DNA of 64,000 nt from assembly GCF_000276665.1 (NCBI RefSeq), contig NW_004955463.1, forward strand, positions 13,054,337 to 13,118,336, in the 5' to 3' direction. Below, piece after piece: positions 44,036 through 53,935 of the stretch. How positions within the stretch are numbered: position 1 is the first letter of the stretch; each line of letters begins with the position of its first letter. Below the pieces are notes generated by a model, which worked only from the letters and a program-made list of their open reading frames with translations, made no database searches and was not told where the DNA came from. A program made the position numbers and the translations under genes. This DNA comes from Chinchilla lanigera. Its lineage: Eukaryota; Chordata; Mammalia; Rodentia; Chinchillidae.

Positions 44036-45150
44036 TAATTCCACCCATTAACAGCATGTCCGTAAAAGTACCAACAATGGATGCATAACCTTAAGGGCAT
44101 CTCGAAATCAAATCATTAACGACAGGTGTTCCCATTTCCAAAGCAGCAGCACCTTCCTTCTGTACCATGACTTAACAGAGTCCTGTCTTGCTCATTGCCT
44201 GCTACCCTTCAGGGGAAAGATGGAGAACTGAGGAGCACAAACGTGAAGGGCCTGACTCACAGCCACCGCCACCACACAAGCAGTGATGGGTGCAGGATAA
44301 GGTCTGGGATTGAGATGTGCGATTCCTGTCGTCCCAAAGCAGCTTTGTGCACTCAGATTACAAAGTTATTGAGCACCTCTGGAAGCTCCTGTGAGAAGGC
44401 ACCCAAGGGTTCTCACGCCACATCTCTAAGTGCTGCAGGGCACACATGCCACCTGTGACAAGTAGCTTGCCAGTCCTCTGCCCCTCCCCACTGCACAAAA
44501 CACGACAAAGGTGGGCCACCAACTGTCCGGTGAAGGACAACAGTTCAAACTCAGGAGTCTTCCCTGATGCTGGGCCCAGTTGACCCATTTCCTCATACTT
44601 TATTTTTTATTGTTGTTGTTTTCTTTGATAGAAGACCTTTCACACTGGCCCTTTCTCCCTCAGAGATTGCGAGGGACCGACAGGTATAAGAGAAAACTTG
44701 TGCTGTTTGAACGAACACAGGAAGAGGAGGACTCAAGCCAGTGTTGACCCCAACAGGCCTAAGAGGGCCCAAAACAAGGATTCACAGCCAAAGTGGCTCC
44801 TGACAGCACGTTAGGGAAGGACAGCAGTGATAAGGCCAAGCGTGGTTCCACCCACTGAGCTCAGGGACTACGCCCAGCTTCACGTTTCTAATCTAAATAC
44901 ACACAATAGCTATGTCTACAGGAAATGCAGACAGGCAGATAAACAGGCACAGACAAAAAGGTAGGTATCTGCACAGTGACAGCATGTGTCCCAAAACTCT
45001 CCAAAGCTTTTTATTCCACAGAGTGAGTAAATGTTTCAGAGAGGAACAGTACTTATTTTTAATGGACTCCCTAGGGTCAAGTGCAGAACAGCAGAGGGAA
45101 GTGCAAGGATACTCAGGTTCTGTCGTGCTGGCTTCCTCAGAGAGGGTAAA
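44036..45150. other. Unique noncoding sequence
   Basis: No recognised repeat or exon. A TTATTGTTGTTGTTTTC patch at 44606-44625 is simple sequence. Confidence 0.4.
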
Positions 45151-45154
45151 AAGA

Positions 45155-45374
45155 ACCTGATATGATTTTTTATTTCAGTACTGGGGATTAAACCCAGGGC
45201 TGCATGCATGCTTGGCAAGTGCTCTACCACTAACTATACTCTGAGCCTTTATCTTTACATTTATTTTGACACAGAGTATTGTTAAGTTGCCGAGGCTGCC
45301 CTGGAACTTGTGATCCTCCTGCCTCAGTCTCCAGAGGAGCTAGGATTATAAGCATGCAGCACCACATCTGGCCC
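45155..45374 (-). mobile_element. Composite B1-ID SINE, antisense
   Basis: The antisense ID half comes first (GTACTGGGGATTAAACCCAG, GCATGCTTGGCAAGTGCTCT), then the antisense B1 half (GACACAGAGTATTGTTAAGT, GGCTGCCCTGGAACTTGTGA, TCCTCCTGCCTCAGTCTCCA, CATGCAGCACCACATCTGGC). The fusion order matches 8663-8840 read in reverse. Confidence 0.9.
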
Positions 45375-45379
45375 TGGTA

Positions 45380-45534
45380 TGAGCGTAAAAAGTGTGAGCT
45401 TTAGAGACAGACAGACCAAGGTCTAAATCATTTACTAGACCTATAACTTTGACCTCATCTCTCCGTGGAGATAAAACTGCCTAGTTCTCTAGGGGGCATA
45501 TGCTGCATGAAGATCACGTAAGTGACAATGCCTA
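45380..45534 (+). repeat. MIR SINE relic
   Basis: AGTGTGAGCTTTAGAGACAG, GACCAAGGTCTAAATCATTT, ACTTTGACCTCATCTCTCCG and TGCCTAGG fit sense MIR (cognate: GAGTCAGACTGCCTGGGTTC, CAGTGCCTGG). Followed by a G10 run at 45535-45544. Confidence 0.55.
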
Positions 45535-46124
45535 GGGGGGGGGGAACCCTTCTTGTCAGAGACAGATGTGGGCTAGTCACAGCTGGAGTTGATGGGATCC
45601 ACCTACTCTGGTGCCACTAGAGCCCTACCTGTCCCAGCCACTCCCAACATGCAAACCCTTGCTCCCTGTTTCTCCCCTTGCCCTTCTCTGGGCCTGGCAC
45701 ACTCTCCAAAGACAGCTACCCAAAGCGCTACAGCCACCCGGCAGCCAGAACCCGGGGAAGTAGAAGCGGGCAAGTTAGCGTGGTGGGACAGGCTCCCTCT
45801 GGACAAGTTTCAGCCAATATCTGTAGCATCCCTTTCAGCCCTCCTCTCCCTTCAGACAAGGAAGGATGCCCAGGTGCTCTAAATGTGTCCTCCTATCTTA
45901 CTGCTCCTCAGGACACCTCAGCAAGGCTGGATGGGAGTCTGTTGGGGGAGGAGACTGGAGAGAGGGGCAGAGAAAGATCACTTGGATGGAAGAGTTAGGA
46001 CATGTCACACAATTGACCCCAAGCACCAGCCAAAGAAAACCCTACCAGTGCTTGGGAAGAGATAAGGCTTTCAAAGTGGTTGATGATTGAATAAATGACT
46101 GTCCTCTTCTAAAATTTGCCCCAG

Positions 46125-46160
46125 TTAGATCCTCTCTCTCTCGCCTCTCCCCTGCCTGTG

Positions 46161-46192
<32 letters not shown>
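46125..46192 (+). repeat. (CT/TCTG)n microsatellite
   Basis: CTCTCTCTCGCCTCTCCCCTG, then GTCTCTGTCTCTGTCTCTCT units end directly next to an antisense composite SINE. Confidence 0.9.
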
Positions 46193-46194
46193 CC

Positions 46195-46372
46195 TTAATT
46201 CCTGGTTGTTTGTTTGTGCTACTAAGGATTGAATCTGTGAAGTGCTGAGCTACATTCCCAGCCCTCTTACTTGACTTTGACACAGGGTCTCACTAACTTG
46301 CCCATGTTGGCCTTGAACTTGCAATCTCAATTAGATGGGATTACAGGCCTGCACCACCAGACCAGGCCCCAC
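46195..46372 (-). mobile_element. Composite B1-ID SINE, antisense
   Basis: GTGCTACTAAGGATTGAATC and GCTGAGCTACATTCCCAGCC (antisense ID) are followed by GACACAGGGTCTCACTAACT, TTGGCCTTGAACTTGCAATC, GGGATTACAGGCCTGCACCA and CCAGACCAGGC (antisense B1). Shorter ID half than the copy at 45155. Confidence 0.85.
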
Positions 46373-47049
46373 TGCTTTGAATCTTGCAGAAAAATTGCTC
46401 CATAACTGTTTGTGAATTTGATTAAAGATGATACATGCCACCAGAGTCCTGCCCCTGATTCCTCAGACTTCCAAGTCCCTGGGAGCATTTGCATCTGATG
46501 AAAGCCATCCTTGAAGCACCATGGCTAGAAAGGTTGGTTGTATTTGCCAGAGGACAAACCCAAAAGTCAGGGTGCTTTGGGGCCTCCTGTTTCATCTGTG
46601 TATTATTGGATAGTGGCCCAGGACATGACCTGGAGCACCCTCCACTATAAAGGTCTCTAGAAGTTTAACTACAGAAATATCACTGCAAGAGACACACTTG
46701 TTTGTCAGGGGACATTTCAAGAACAACCCCAGTCTCACTTTTTTTTTAATCTTTCAAACTGTAGCAAGTGAGGCTAGACTATAACACTTGGACTCTTCTA
46801 AAAGTAAAAAGGTAGCCTGAGAATTTCAGTTTCCTGGACACTGAGAAGCACTGTCTCATGGGAGTGAATAGCTCACAACTGGGGCAGAGAACAGAAAAGT
46901 GCCCTCTTGTCTAATGTCACAAGCAGGCCCTGGACAGCAGGGACAAGACACTTCATTCCCAACTCTCACTTTTCACTAACTTCCAGAGAACTGCACTAAA
47001 AGGATCTGGATAACTTCTCAGAAAGAAAAAGTATTGCTTTAAAGCAGAG
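46373..47049. other. Unique noncoding sequence
   Basis: No recognised repeat or exon. Confidence 0.4.
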
Positions 47050-47300
47050 CAAAATTCAATACCCAACTCACATAGTCCTCCCACACACACCCCTCCAGTC
47101 GGACACTTTGATCAGTATCTACTGCAAGAAGGGAAGGCGGTGAAGGGACGTAAACAGTACTATTAACCCATCGGCTGGCAATAAATCAGGGCAGGAAGGT
47201 GACCTCAGTAGGCTGGAGGAATCCTGCATGTCGGGATGAATTTACGAGGCCAGTTTTATTGGCCCGCATGACCCAGGCTCTTCAGAGATGTCTCAGTAAC
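47050..47300. promoter_or_regulatory. Candidate conserved noncoding element
   Basis: Repeat-free block with retained CpG (GAAGGCGGTG, GGGACGTAAAC, CATCGGCTGG, TGTCGGGATG, TTACGAGG, CCCGCATGAC) around CAATAAATCAGGGCAGG. Regulatory identity is inferred from texture. Confidence 0.3.
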
Positions 47301-47984
47301 ACACTCAATCCACCCGGTTTATGAGCTGCCTGCAGTCTCAGCCATGGGCCAAGCCACCCCGTCCTAGCCACCCTCTCCAAAGGCTGCCCCTGAGCATCCT
47401 AAGGGTTCCCACCAGACTGTCACCTGCCCTGGCAACTGTCACCTTCAGATTGCTGCTGTAAGGTTCCCCTTTGGGCTCTGGCCTCAGCAAGCCCCTTTCC
47501 CTTTCTGGGCCTCAGTTTCCTCATCTTAGAATGAGAAGGTCAGGGTTTCTCAATGGGAGTGCCAGGGGCATCGAGAGATGACTCACCCTGCTCTTTGAGG
47601 GGCAGTAAGCAGCCAGGTGTCAGTAGTCCTCCTACCTGGTCATGAGAACAATCAAAAGTGCCCACATATGTCTCCAGTGCCTCCATTGATGGTTGCTCTA
47701 GGTGATATCTGAATCCTTCCCTGGCCAGACATCCCAGGTGTGTCTGTGAAGGGCAGTTCCCCACTGACTTTCCAACCCAAGAGCAGACAAACAGATACTC
47801 TTGCTAGCAGCAACTAGAGGGGCCTCAAGTCCAGCCAAGAGCCACCCCATTGAAAGGTGGCAGTGGCAGGAGCTGGCCAAGGCTTTCTGCGGGGGCCCAG
47901 AGCCTACCTGGCCTTCACCTGCTCCCTGCTGGCTCCAAGAGCTGGGCGGAAGGCATTTAAGTCTACTTGACTGTCCCTGTCATC
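47301..47984. other. Unique noncoding sequence, with MIR-like trace
   Basis: CTTTCTGGGCCTCAGTTTCC at about 47502-47521 with TCATCTTAGAATGAGAAGG looks like sense MIR. The rest is unassigned. Confidence 0.4.
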
Positions 47985-48260
47985 ATAAGGTTTACGGATG
48001 GTTAATTTATTCTTTATAGCACAGTCATTGATGGCTGTTAAATCACAAATGAGAGCCAATAAAGGGTGAATTGCAGCTGAAATTACACTGTTTATATGAC
48101 AGCAGAGTGCCGGCTAAAAGATTCATATGCTGCTGATGAAGTATGTTATAAATTTTAATTACCATAGTTTGTACAAATGACATGTTTGAAATGCTATTGA
48201 GTAATGTGACCCTGATAATGAAACTATAAAATAAATCATTAACTTTCTGAATGAGTTTTT
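47985..48260. promoter_or_regulatory. Candidate conserved noncoding element, AT-rich
   Basis: GGATGGTTAATTTATTC, CAGTCATTGATGGCTGTTAA, CAATAAAGGGTGAATTGCAG, TTATAAATTTTAATTACC, ATGACATGTTTGAAATGCTA and AAATAAATCATTAAC sit in repeat-free DNA. TAAT/ATTA cores are dense. The 3' edge TTTTTTTATTTCAG resembles a splice acceptor but no exon can be supported after it. Confidence 0.35.
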
Positions 48261-49435
48261 TTATTTCAGTGTTGCACAGAGTAAACTTTTCAGTTTGTTC
48301 CAGATCAGTATCTCGATGTCCCTACCCTCTGCTGGGGCCTCCATGGCTCCTGTGCATAGAGAGGAGGACAGAGGGACAGGAGAGACACAGGGGCCTCCTG
48401 GCAGAGCCGACCCCCACACCTACCCCCAGGCACACTTGGCTCAGGGCTGGGCAGAGGCATCTGCAGAGAGAGAGGTCTAGGTGTGCATTTGGATCAACCC
48501 GCTGTCTCCCACGTGCAGGCAGAACAGCTCTTCTGTGCACCTGCTGGTCCTCTCAGGAGCCCAGGACCTGGCAGGTGGGTGCTGAGGCTGAATCTCCCAT
48601 GAAAACACCTCTGGCCACACCTCTTGGTGAGCATCCGAGACTTGCTTGGAAATGGGACCAATTTTCCTGGCCCACAGCCCAGTGGAGAGTCCAAGAGCAA
48701 AGGCAAACAGGCATCAGGCAGTTTCCTGGGGATCAAGCATCCCTGGCCCATCGCCCTGGACTGTCACACTTACGAAGTGGTCCCTTACCACTCCCACATT
48801 ACAAGTCACTGTGGGGAGACAGCCTGGGGCTCCAGGGGAAACCTAGAGAGGGGAGACCCACCAAGGCCTCTGAGAGCAGCTCCCACTGCAGGAGGCATCA
48901 GGCAAAGCTCTCCCCAGAACACACTGCACCTTTTCTTGCTGCCTGGCAGGAATCACAGTGGTAAGTTGGGCAAACTGAGCGTCCATAAGCTGTTAGCTCC
49001 TTACATGAACATGGACCTCCCCTCCCTGCAAGCTCTCTGTGGTGGATGGAGTGAGATGGGGAAGATTTGGTTCTAGATGTGTGTAAATTCCAGAAGAAAA
49101 TACTAAGTTTGGAAAAGCCCCCAGGTGTTTCTCACACCTACTTGGAGGCCAGCCCAGTCAGCTGTCTCACCTCTTACACTTTACACCCCATACACTTTAC
49201 ACCCCAGGACACAGAGGGCCTGCGGGGCACAGCAGAGCTGGGGTTGCTGCCCGCACAACACAAGCCAAGTCACGGAGTGGAGCAGTCCCATTCGCTGTGA
49301 CCAGAGCACCCCAAGGGCAGCCCTGGACAGGCAGTCCCTGGTGGCCAATGGCTTAAGTGCAGCCAGTAACCTCTCTGCTTCCCTTCCTGAGAAACGTCAC
49401 ACCTCCCCTGTCCAGATGTCTGAGCTGGAGGGATC
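48261..49435. other. Unique G+C-richer noncoding sequence
   Basis: Several overlapping frames (237 codons at 48251-48964, 150 codons at 48624-49076, 198 codons at 49125-49721) on one strand. They overlap one another in different frames, have no domain, and the last runs through a microsatellite. Judged chance frames. Confidence 0.4.
49174..49205 (+). repeat. Perfect tandem pair, 16-bp unit
   Basis: TACACTTTACACCCCA occurs twice back to back. Small local duplication. Confidence 0.85.
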
Positions 49436-49439
49436 TCTC

Positions 49440-49443
49440 GCTT

Positions 49444-49492
<49 letters not shown>
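49440..49492 (+). repeat. (TC)n microsatellite
   Basis: An uninterrupted TC run of about 44 bp, then TTTTTCTTCTTTC. It produces Leu/Ser and Arg/Glu runs in spurious frames. Confidence 0.95.
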
Positions 49493-49494
<2 letters not shown>

Positions 49495-49849
49495 CTTCTT
49501 TCATCCATTACCAGAACGGCCCTGCTTTCCAGGGTGTGCTGCAGAAAAAGAAAGAAAACTGCACACCAGTGGAGGCAGCTTCCAGAAGTTCCTTCCCAGG
49601 GGTGCCAGAAGACACCTGGGCACGACAATGCGGCTCCCTAACAAACACTGCTGTTGAAAGGCCTTCTTGCACTACAGAGGACTCCTGTTGGCCACCAGCC
49701 ACGGAAGCAAAGCAACACTGACCACACATTGCTATAGAAGAGCAAACAGGAAAACCATGAGGAGGGATTTGTCGTAGATTACAGAGCACATGGGTAGTGG
49801 AGCAGGAGCAGAACCCGAATGCATTGATGATTGGGCTAGGAAACTTGCA

Positions 49850-50150
49850 ATACGACTGTGTATTTGTTGACATTAAGGAATTATGACTAATTTTATAAGG
49901 TCCCAGAGTGGTATTGCAATTTTTAACTTTAAAAGATGCAAACTGAAATGAAAATAAATAGAATGGTCTGATAACTGTGGTGTACTCCAACTTAATCCAA
50001 GGCAGGAAAGGGTGAGAGAGGGTGGGATGAAACGAGATAAGTCACAGGCTACACTGCTAAAGTGATGATGGCTGCACGGGTGTTCATGATGCCATCCTCC
50101 TATACATGCTTTGAATTCTCCATAATGAAGAAAATAAAAATAAATACCTA
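49850..50150 (+). mobile_element. Ancient L1M 3' UTR fragment
   Basis: TATTTGTTGACATTAAGGAA, TAATTTTATAAGGTCCCAGA, GTGGTATTGCAATTTTTAAC, GATGAAACGAGATAAGTCAC and GCTTTGAATTCTCCATAATG follow the order of the old L1M 3' end. Confidence 0.7.
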
Positions 50151-50439
50151 AATGCCTTAGCCCCTTTTTGTCCCCTGCAACATCCATTTCCTAGCATATT
50201 CATTGCAATGCCAGGCTGCACGAAGAAGCATCCTTCCCCTCTCTTGGAATCTGCATCCCATGATGTGTGGTGAAAGATGCACCTTCTCCCTTACCCTGCT
50301 GGAGGAGAAAACTTCAGCAAGGAGGAGCCTAGGCCTCAGAACATTGGACAGAGCAGCCCTTGGATGTAGGGAGGCACAGCTCACATGCACACTGAGGAGA
50401 AGAGGGCATGCCTGGCATCCACTGCTGCATCAACCTCCA

Positions 50440-50555
50440 CAGGTCACTTCATTTCTTGGAGCCTTGATTTGCTCATTTGTAAACCCAAGATAATAGCCCT
50501 AATCTGCCTACTTCAAAGGAGGTGAGGACCAAATTTGTCGTTCTAACCAGGGTGA
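50440..50555 (+). repeat. MIR-like relic
   Basis: CACTTCATTTCTTGGAGCCT, TGATTTGCTCATTTGTAAAC and CAAAGGAGGTGAGGACCAAA retain sense MIR order. Confidence 0.65.
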
Positions 50556-50559
50556 AGGT

Positions 50560-50925
50560 CCCGAGAACAAGGTGCTTGCTGATTATAAGAAAAAGTAAGA
50601 GAGACAAGAAAAACAAGAGAGGCAAAAGTCTGGAATCGGGGGCTTACAGCCTCTTGGACTGCAGCCCCGATTACCAATCTCAGTCACCTTTTATTGAGCA
50701 AGAACCAAGGGTGTAGCTAGTAGAAATGGGCAGATAACAGACATTTTAGTAATTAAAGCATTATCCTTCTCCAATTCTGCCTCTTATGCTGCTGGCAACA
50801 ATCCCCTGATGGGCCTCCCACACCCAGCACCACGTTTACTCAGTTCAGCTGGGGGTTATAAGTTGATCACCAGTTATCAATCCACTACAATCACAGTCCT
50901 TACTTCCCATTAATTTTTACAATGC
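50560..50925. repeat. Unclassified dispersed repeat, copy B
   Basis: The part 50765-50897 aligns with copy A at 14785-14915 (see that entry). Upstream, CAGCCTCTTGGACTGCAGCC with TCACCTTTTATTGAGCAAGA reads on the minus strand like an LTR polyadenylation zone. The family is not known to me. Confidence 0.6.
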
Positions 50926-51136
50926 ATGGCAAGACTAAAAAATAGGGATCTCCTTCAAATACACCCTTATCTTCAGGTGAAAGTTTCAGTTCATTTTTGC
51001 AACAATAAACAAATCATTGTGTGTTGTCAGTGCTTTCTAATCAAAGAATGTCCTTCTCCACACAAATTACCGAAAGAAGGCTCTAGAAGTACAGTAGGGT
51101 GAAAGGAATAAAAGCATAAACACTGGACTCCCTGTG

Positions 51137-51629
51137 CAGTGATCCCCCTTACCCAAACCTTTGTCTCCACAGTTATCCACAGCTGATTGTGGTCCAAAAA
51201 CATTCATGGAAAATCCCAGAAATAAATAACTCATATATTTTTAATTGTGCACCACTCTGAGCACTGTGCTGAAATCTTATGCTGTCCATCTCCACCCTGT
51301 TTGAGACATGAATCATCCCCTTTGTCCAGTGCATCCACACTGTATATGCTACCCTCTTTAATGCAGTTGAGAAAGAAAGATAGACAGAGACACTGACTGA
51401 TCACATTTGGGTAGCTTTGTTACATGAATATGGTTGTTATAATTGTATATTGTTTTAACTGTTCTGTTATTTATTACTTGTTACTGTTAAGTTATCATGC
51501 CCAGTTTGTAAATTAAACTTTGTAATAGGTATGCATGTATATGGAAAATGATATATAGAGGGAGTTTGTCTGCAGTTTCAGGGATCCTCTGAGCATCTTA
51601 GAACCTATCTATGTAAGTGGGGACTGCTG
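51137..51629 (+). mobile_element. Tigger/MER2-type DNA transposon, near-complete deletion derivative
   Basis: The left end is CAGTGATCCCCCTTACCC and the reverse complement of the right end is CAGCAGTCCCCACTTACAT, related inverted repeats. Landmarks are AGTTATCCACAGCTGATTGT, GGAAAATCCCAGAAATAAAT, AATCATCCCCTTTGTCCAGT, GCATCCACACTGTATATGCT, TTATCATGCCCAGTTTGTAA and AATTAAACTTTGTAATAGGT. Transposase is absent. A TA follows the right end; the left flank has TG instead. Confidence 0.9.
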
Positions 51630-51704
51630 TATCCAAATCCCAGCTCTACCTCTGGTTACCTCTGCAGTTCAGATGAGTTTCTTAGTCTCTCCTGCCTCAG
51701 GTCT

Positions 51705-52085
51705 GTTATGGTTTACATCTAGAATGTCCCTGCAAAGCCCCATGTGTTCAGAGGGTGAACTTTTGGAAGGTGACTGGATCGTGGGGACACAATAGCTGAG
51801 TGTGCTGTTAGGAGGTGGGGCCTGGCTGGAAGAGCAGGGTTTCTTGGTGTGTGACCTGGAAGGGTACGTCTTCCTCCCTAGCCCCTTCCTTCTCCCACAT
51901 CCTTGGCACTGTGATATGATGAGCAGCTATTCTCCCAAGACTATTCCACCTTGCCCTTCTTGCTTTGGAACACACTGTCTATGGACTGAATCCTCTAAAT
52001 CCATGAGCTCAAGTAAATCTCTCTTTTAAATTGTGGGTGTCAGGTATTAATGTCTCAGCAATGGAAAAGTGACTAGGATAGGGTC
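51705..52085 (+). mobile_element. MaLR-type solo LTR
   Basis: TCTGTTATGGTTTACATCTA, GAATGTCCCTGCAAAGCCCC, CTGTTAGGAGGTGGGGCCTG, CTCTAAATCCATGAGCTC, AAGTAAATCTCTCTTTTAAA and CAGCAATGGAAAAGTGACTA give LTR order from start to end. It lies 75 bp after the Tigger element. Confidence 0.85.
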
Positions 52086-52089
52086 CTCT

Positions 52090-52685
52090 ACCAGAGAGGT
52101 AGGGTCGTTGCAAAGACTTACTGAGTCCATATGTGTAAACAGCTAAGAATAACAGCAAGCATTATGTAAGTTAGTATTGTTATTGCTTTATAATAGAAAT
52201 CTAATATGAGATACCAGTGTTATTAAAAGAATGTTACAGTGTTATGCCAGAAAAGGGCTCTGAGAAGTTATTTATTCCCAACTCCACTTCTCAGAGGCTC
52301 TCAACAGTGATGTGACATCTGGAATCCCATACAAGTTAATGACAGATCTGAGCCTGGAGCTGACTCCACATATCCATTCTATATCCCTGGCACATCCATC
52401 CCACTGAGCAGGTGGTCATTCCTTCTTCCTTCCTTATTGCTATCCACATGTAGAGAGACCCATGCTGTGTCATGGCCCCTGCCCAAGGCCTCACCCTGGC
52501 TGGATTCCCCGGAGCCCCAACAGGAGCTCCTCACTGGTGTGCAGTGAGGAAGAGCCACATGGGTTGGGGGAGACTCTTTTGCTCTCTGGCTGGTCCCTGA
52601 CTCCAGGAGAACAGCACACAGTCAAGGGCTCCTGATGTGCCCTTTGCCTTCCCTGGTTTGTTCCTGAAGAGTGGGCAGCCCTTCC
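52090..52685. other. Unique noncoding sequence with possible MIR trace
   Basis: CTTACTGAGTCCATATGTGT near 52120 and CTCCACTTCTCAGAGGCTCT near 52281 are weak MIR-like traces. No exon. Confidence 0.35.
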
Positions 52686-52772
52686 AAAGCCTCCCTCAGA
52701 CTTATCAGCCACAAAAACATTTCCAGGGCGATGGTGTAAGCTGCCCTACTTACCATTAAGAGAAAGGACCAC

Positions 52773-52819
52773 ATTATTGCTGTTATAAACCATTGATTAA
52801 GGTTTATAATAGCAATAAT
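52773..52819. repeat. 19-bp inverted repeat, 9-nt loop (hairpin/cruciform-capable)
   Basis: The left arm ATTATTGCTGTTATAAACC (52773-52791) and right arm GGTTTATAATAGCAATAAT (52801-52819) are reverse complements at 18 of 19 positions. The single mismatch is a G·T, which is a wobble pair if transcribed. Loop ATTGATTAA. Flanks CCAC and CCCC do not extend the stem. Confidence 0.95.
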
Positions 52820-53000
52820 CCCCTCAAAATTCATTGTTACTGCAGTTAATGACCAGTTTATTAGAGCGTTAACCATCCTTGGCAATGGGCTGAGCCGTTT
52901 AATGTGGGTAACGACCAATTTCTCAAGGATTATTGCTTAAATAACAATTCTTTGCGAGATGTATGTGCCACCACAAGGTGCGGCTCCGGCTGGAAGCCTC

Positions 53001-53034
53001 TCCTCAGAAATAATTGTTAATTATTTCCTCAGAA
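53001..53034. repeat. 9-bp inverted repeat inside 9-bp direct repeats
   Basis: GAAATAATT (53007-53015), GTT, AATTATTTC (53019-53027) form a perfect dyad. TCCTCAGAA occurs at 53001-53009 and again at 53026-53034, so the dyad is bracketed by a 9-bp direct repeat that partly overlaps its arms. Confidence 0.9.
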
Positions 53035-53060
53035 TTGCACCACTGGCGCCATACCTAACA

Positions 53061-53635
53061 ACCCCCAAACAATGGATTCCTCTTGGGAGTGCTCCAGAGA
53101 CACCAAAGAACCATGAAGATGGGCGAGGGCCTAGGAGGGGACTGTGGCCCTCTATGACAGAGCTGTACCTCCAATGTCCTTGGGCCCCCAGGCAGGAGCC
53201 CATGGGAAGCTCTTCACTTGGGCCACTCATTTCCCTGCCTTTGCCTTCATTCCCAGATATTTTTAGCTGCCCAAGTCCCTGACCTACCTTCATAAAAGAC
53301 AGAGAATAAAGGGGTGGCCAAGGGGCTGGGGAGAGGGCCAAGACTTGGCAAGCATGACAAACCCAGGCTTCGTAATGGTGTAACTCACTCTCAAGTGAAT
53401 ATGCACCTCTATGCAACACCCAGGCCTGGGAGACCTGCAAGGATGGGGCCTTGAACAGTGGTTGCACCCTCCAGTCTGCACCAAGCTGAAAGACACCCTC
53501 TCCAGACACTGGGCTGCTTCAGGGTTTTCTTCAGGCAGACAAAAATAATTGGGGTCAGCTTAAGTGTCTCAGTGCTTGGCTTAGGTGCTGAGAAATCATA
53601 ACATCATTAACTATAATGCCAGAGCCAGGGACCTC
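53061..53635. other. Unique noncoding sequence
   Basis: A 162-codon minus-strand frame (53021-53509) and a 107-codon plus frame (52959-53282) overlap. Neither shows a known domain. Confidence 0.4.
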
Positions 53636-53639
53636 ATGT

Positions 53640-53770
53640 CATCTAGGCTACTGTCTTTATTGTACAGGTGAAGACTAAGGGTCCAGAGAGGTTAGGAGGC
53701 TTGCGTAAGTCACACAGCCTCTTACAGAGGTTCTGGAATTAGATCTTGTCTTCTTGTTCCAATAACAACC
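53640..53770 (-). repeat. MIR SINE relic
   Basis: TACAGGTGAAGACTAAGGGT, CCAGAGAGGTTAGGAGGCTT and GCGTAAGTCACACAGCCTCT follow antisense MIR. Confidence 0.75.
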
Positions 53771-53897
53771 TCATAAGCACTGTTTTGGATAGATGCAAAT
53801 GGACAACTCTATTTTAACAAACAGTAAAAGGAACACAGCCCTCTTGGGGAGGCAGAGCAAAAACGAAGCAGTCTGCAAAGAAGCCAAGACCTGATTT

Positions 53898-53935
53898 CCC
53901 TCCTCCTCTTCCTCCTCCTCCTCCTCCTCCTTCTC
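53898..53935 (+). repeat. (TCC)n microsatellite
   Basis: CCTCCTCCTCTTCCTCCTCC continues in CTC triplets to 53930. Confidence 0.95.

Larger units (their letters stand above)
52690..53060. promoter_or_regulatory. AT-rich candidate regulatory block with two dyads
   Basis: Repeat-free block rich in TAAT/ATTA and ATTGTT cores. It holds a 19-bp inverted repeat (52773-52819) and a 9-bp inverted repeat (53007-53027) described separately, plus retained CpG (GGGCGATGG, AGAGCGTTAACC, GCCGTTTAATG, GTAACGACC, TTTGCGAG). Dense dyads plus homeodomain cores are compatible with an enhancer. An eroded MITE is the main alternative. Confidence 0.4.

Noticed and set aside
45535..45544. G10 run as a regulatory feature
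   Set aside because: Single homopolymer without further G-runs; likely sequencing-prone simple sequence.
48251..48964. 237-codon plus-strand open frame
   Set aside because: Overlaps other long frames in a G+C-richer segment and has no recognisable family or clean exon signals.
49125..49721. 198-codon frame
   Set aside because: Crosses the TC microsatellite and yields a Ser-Leu run; artefact of simple sequence.
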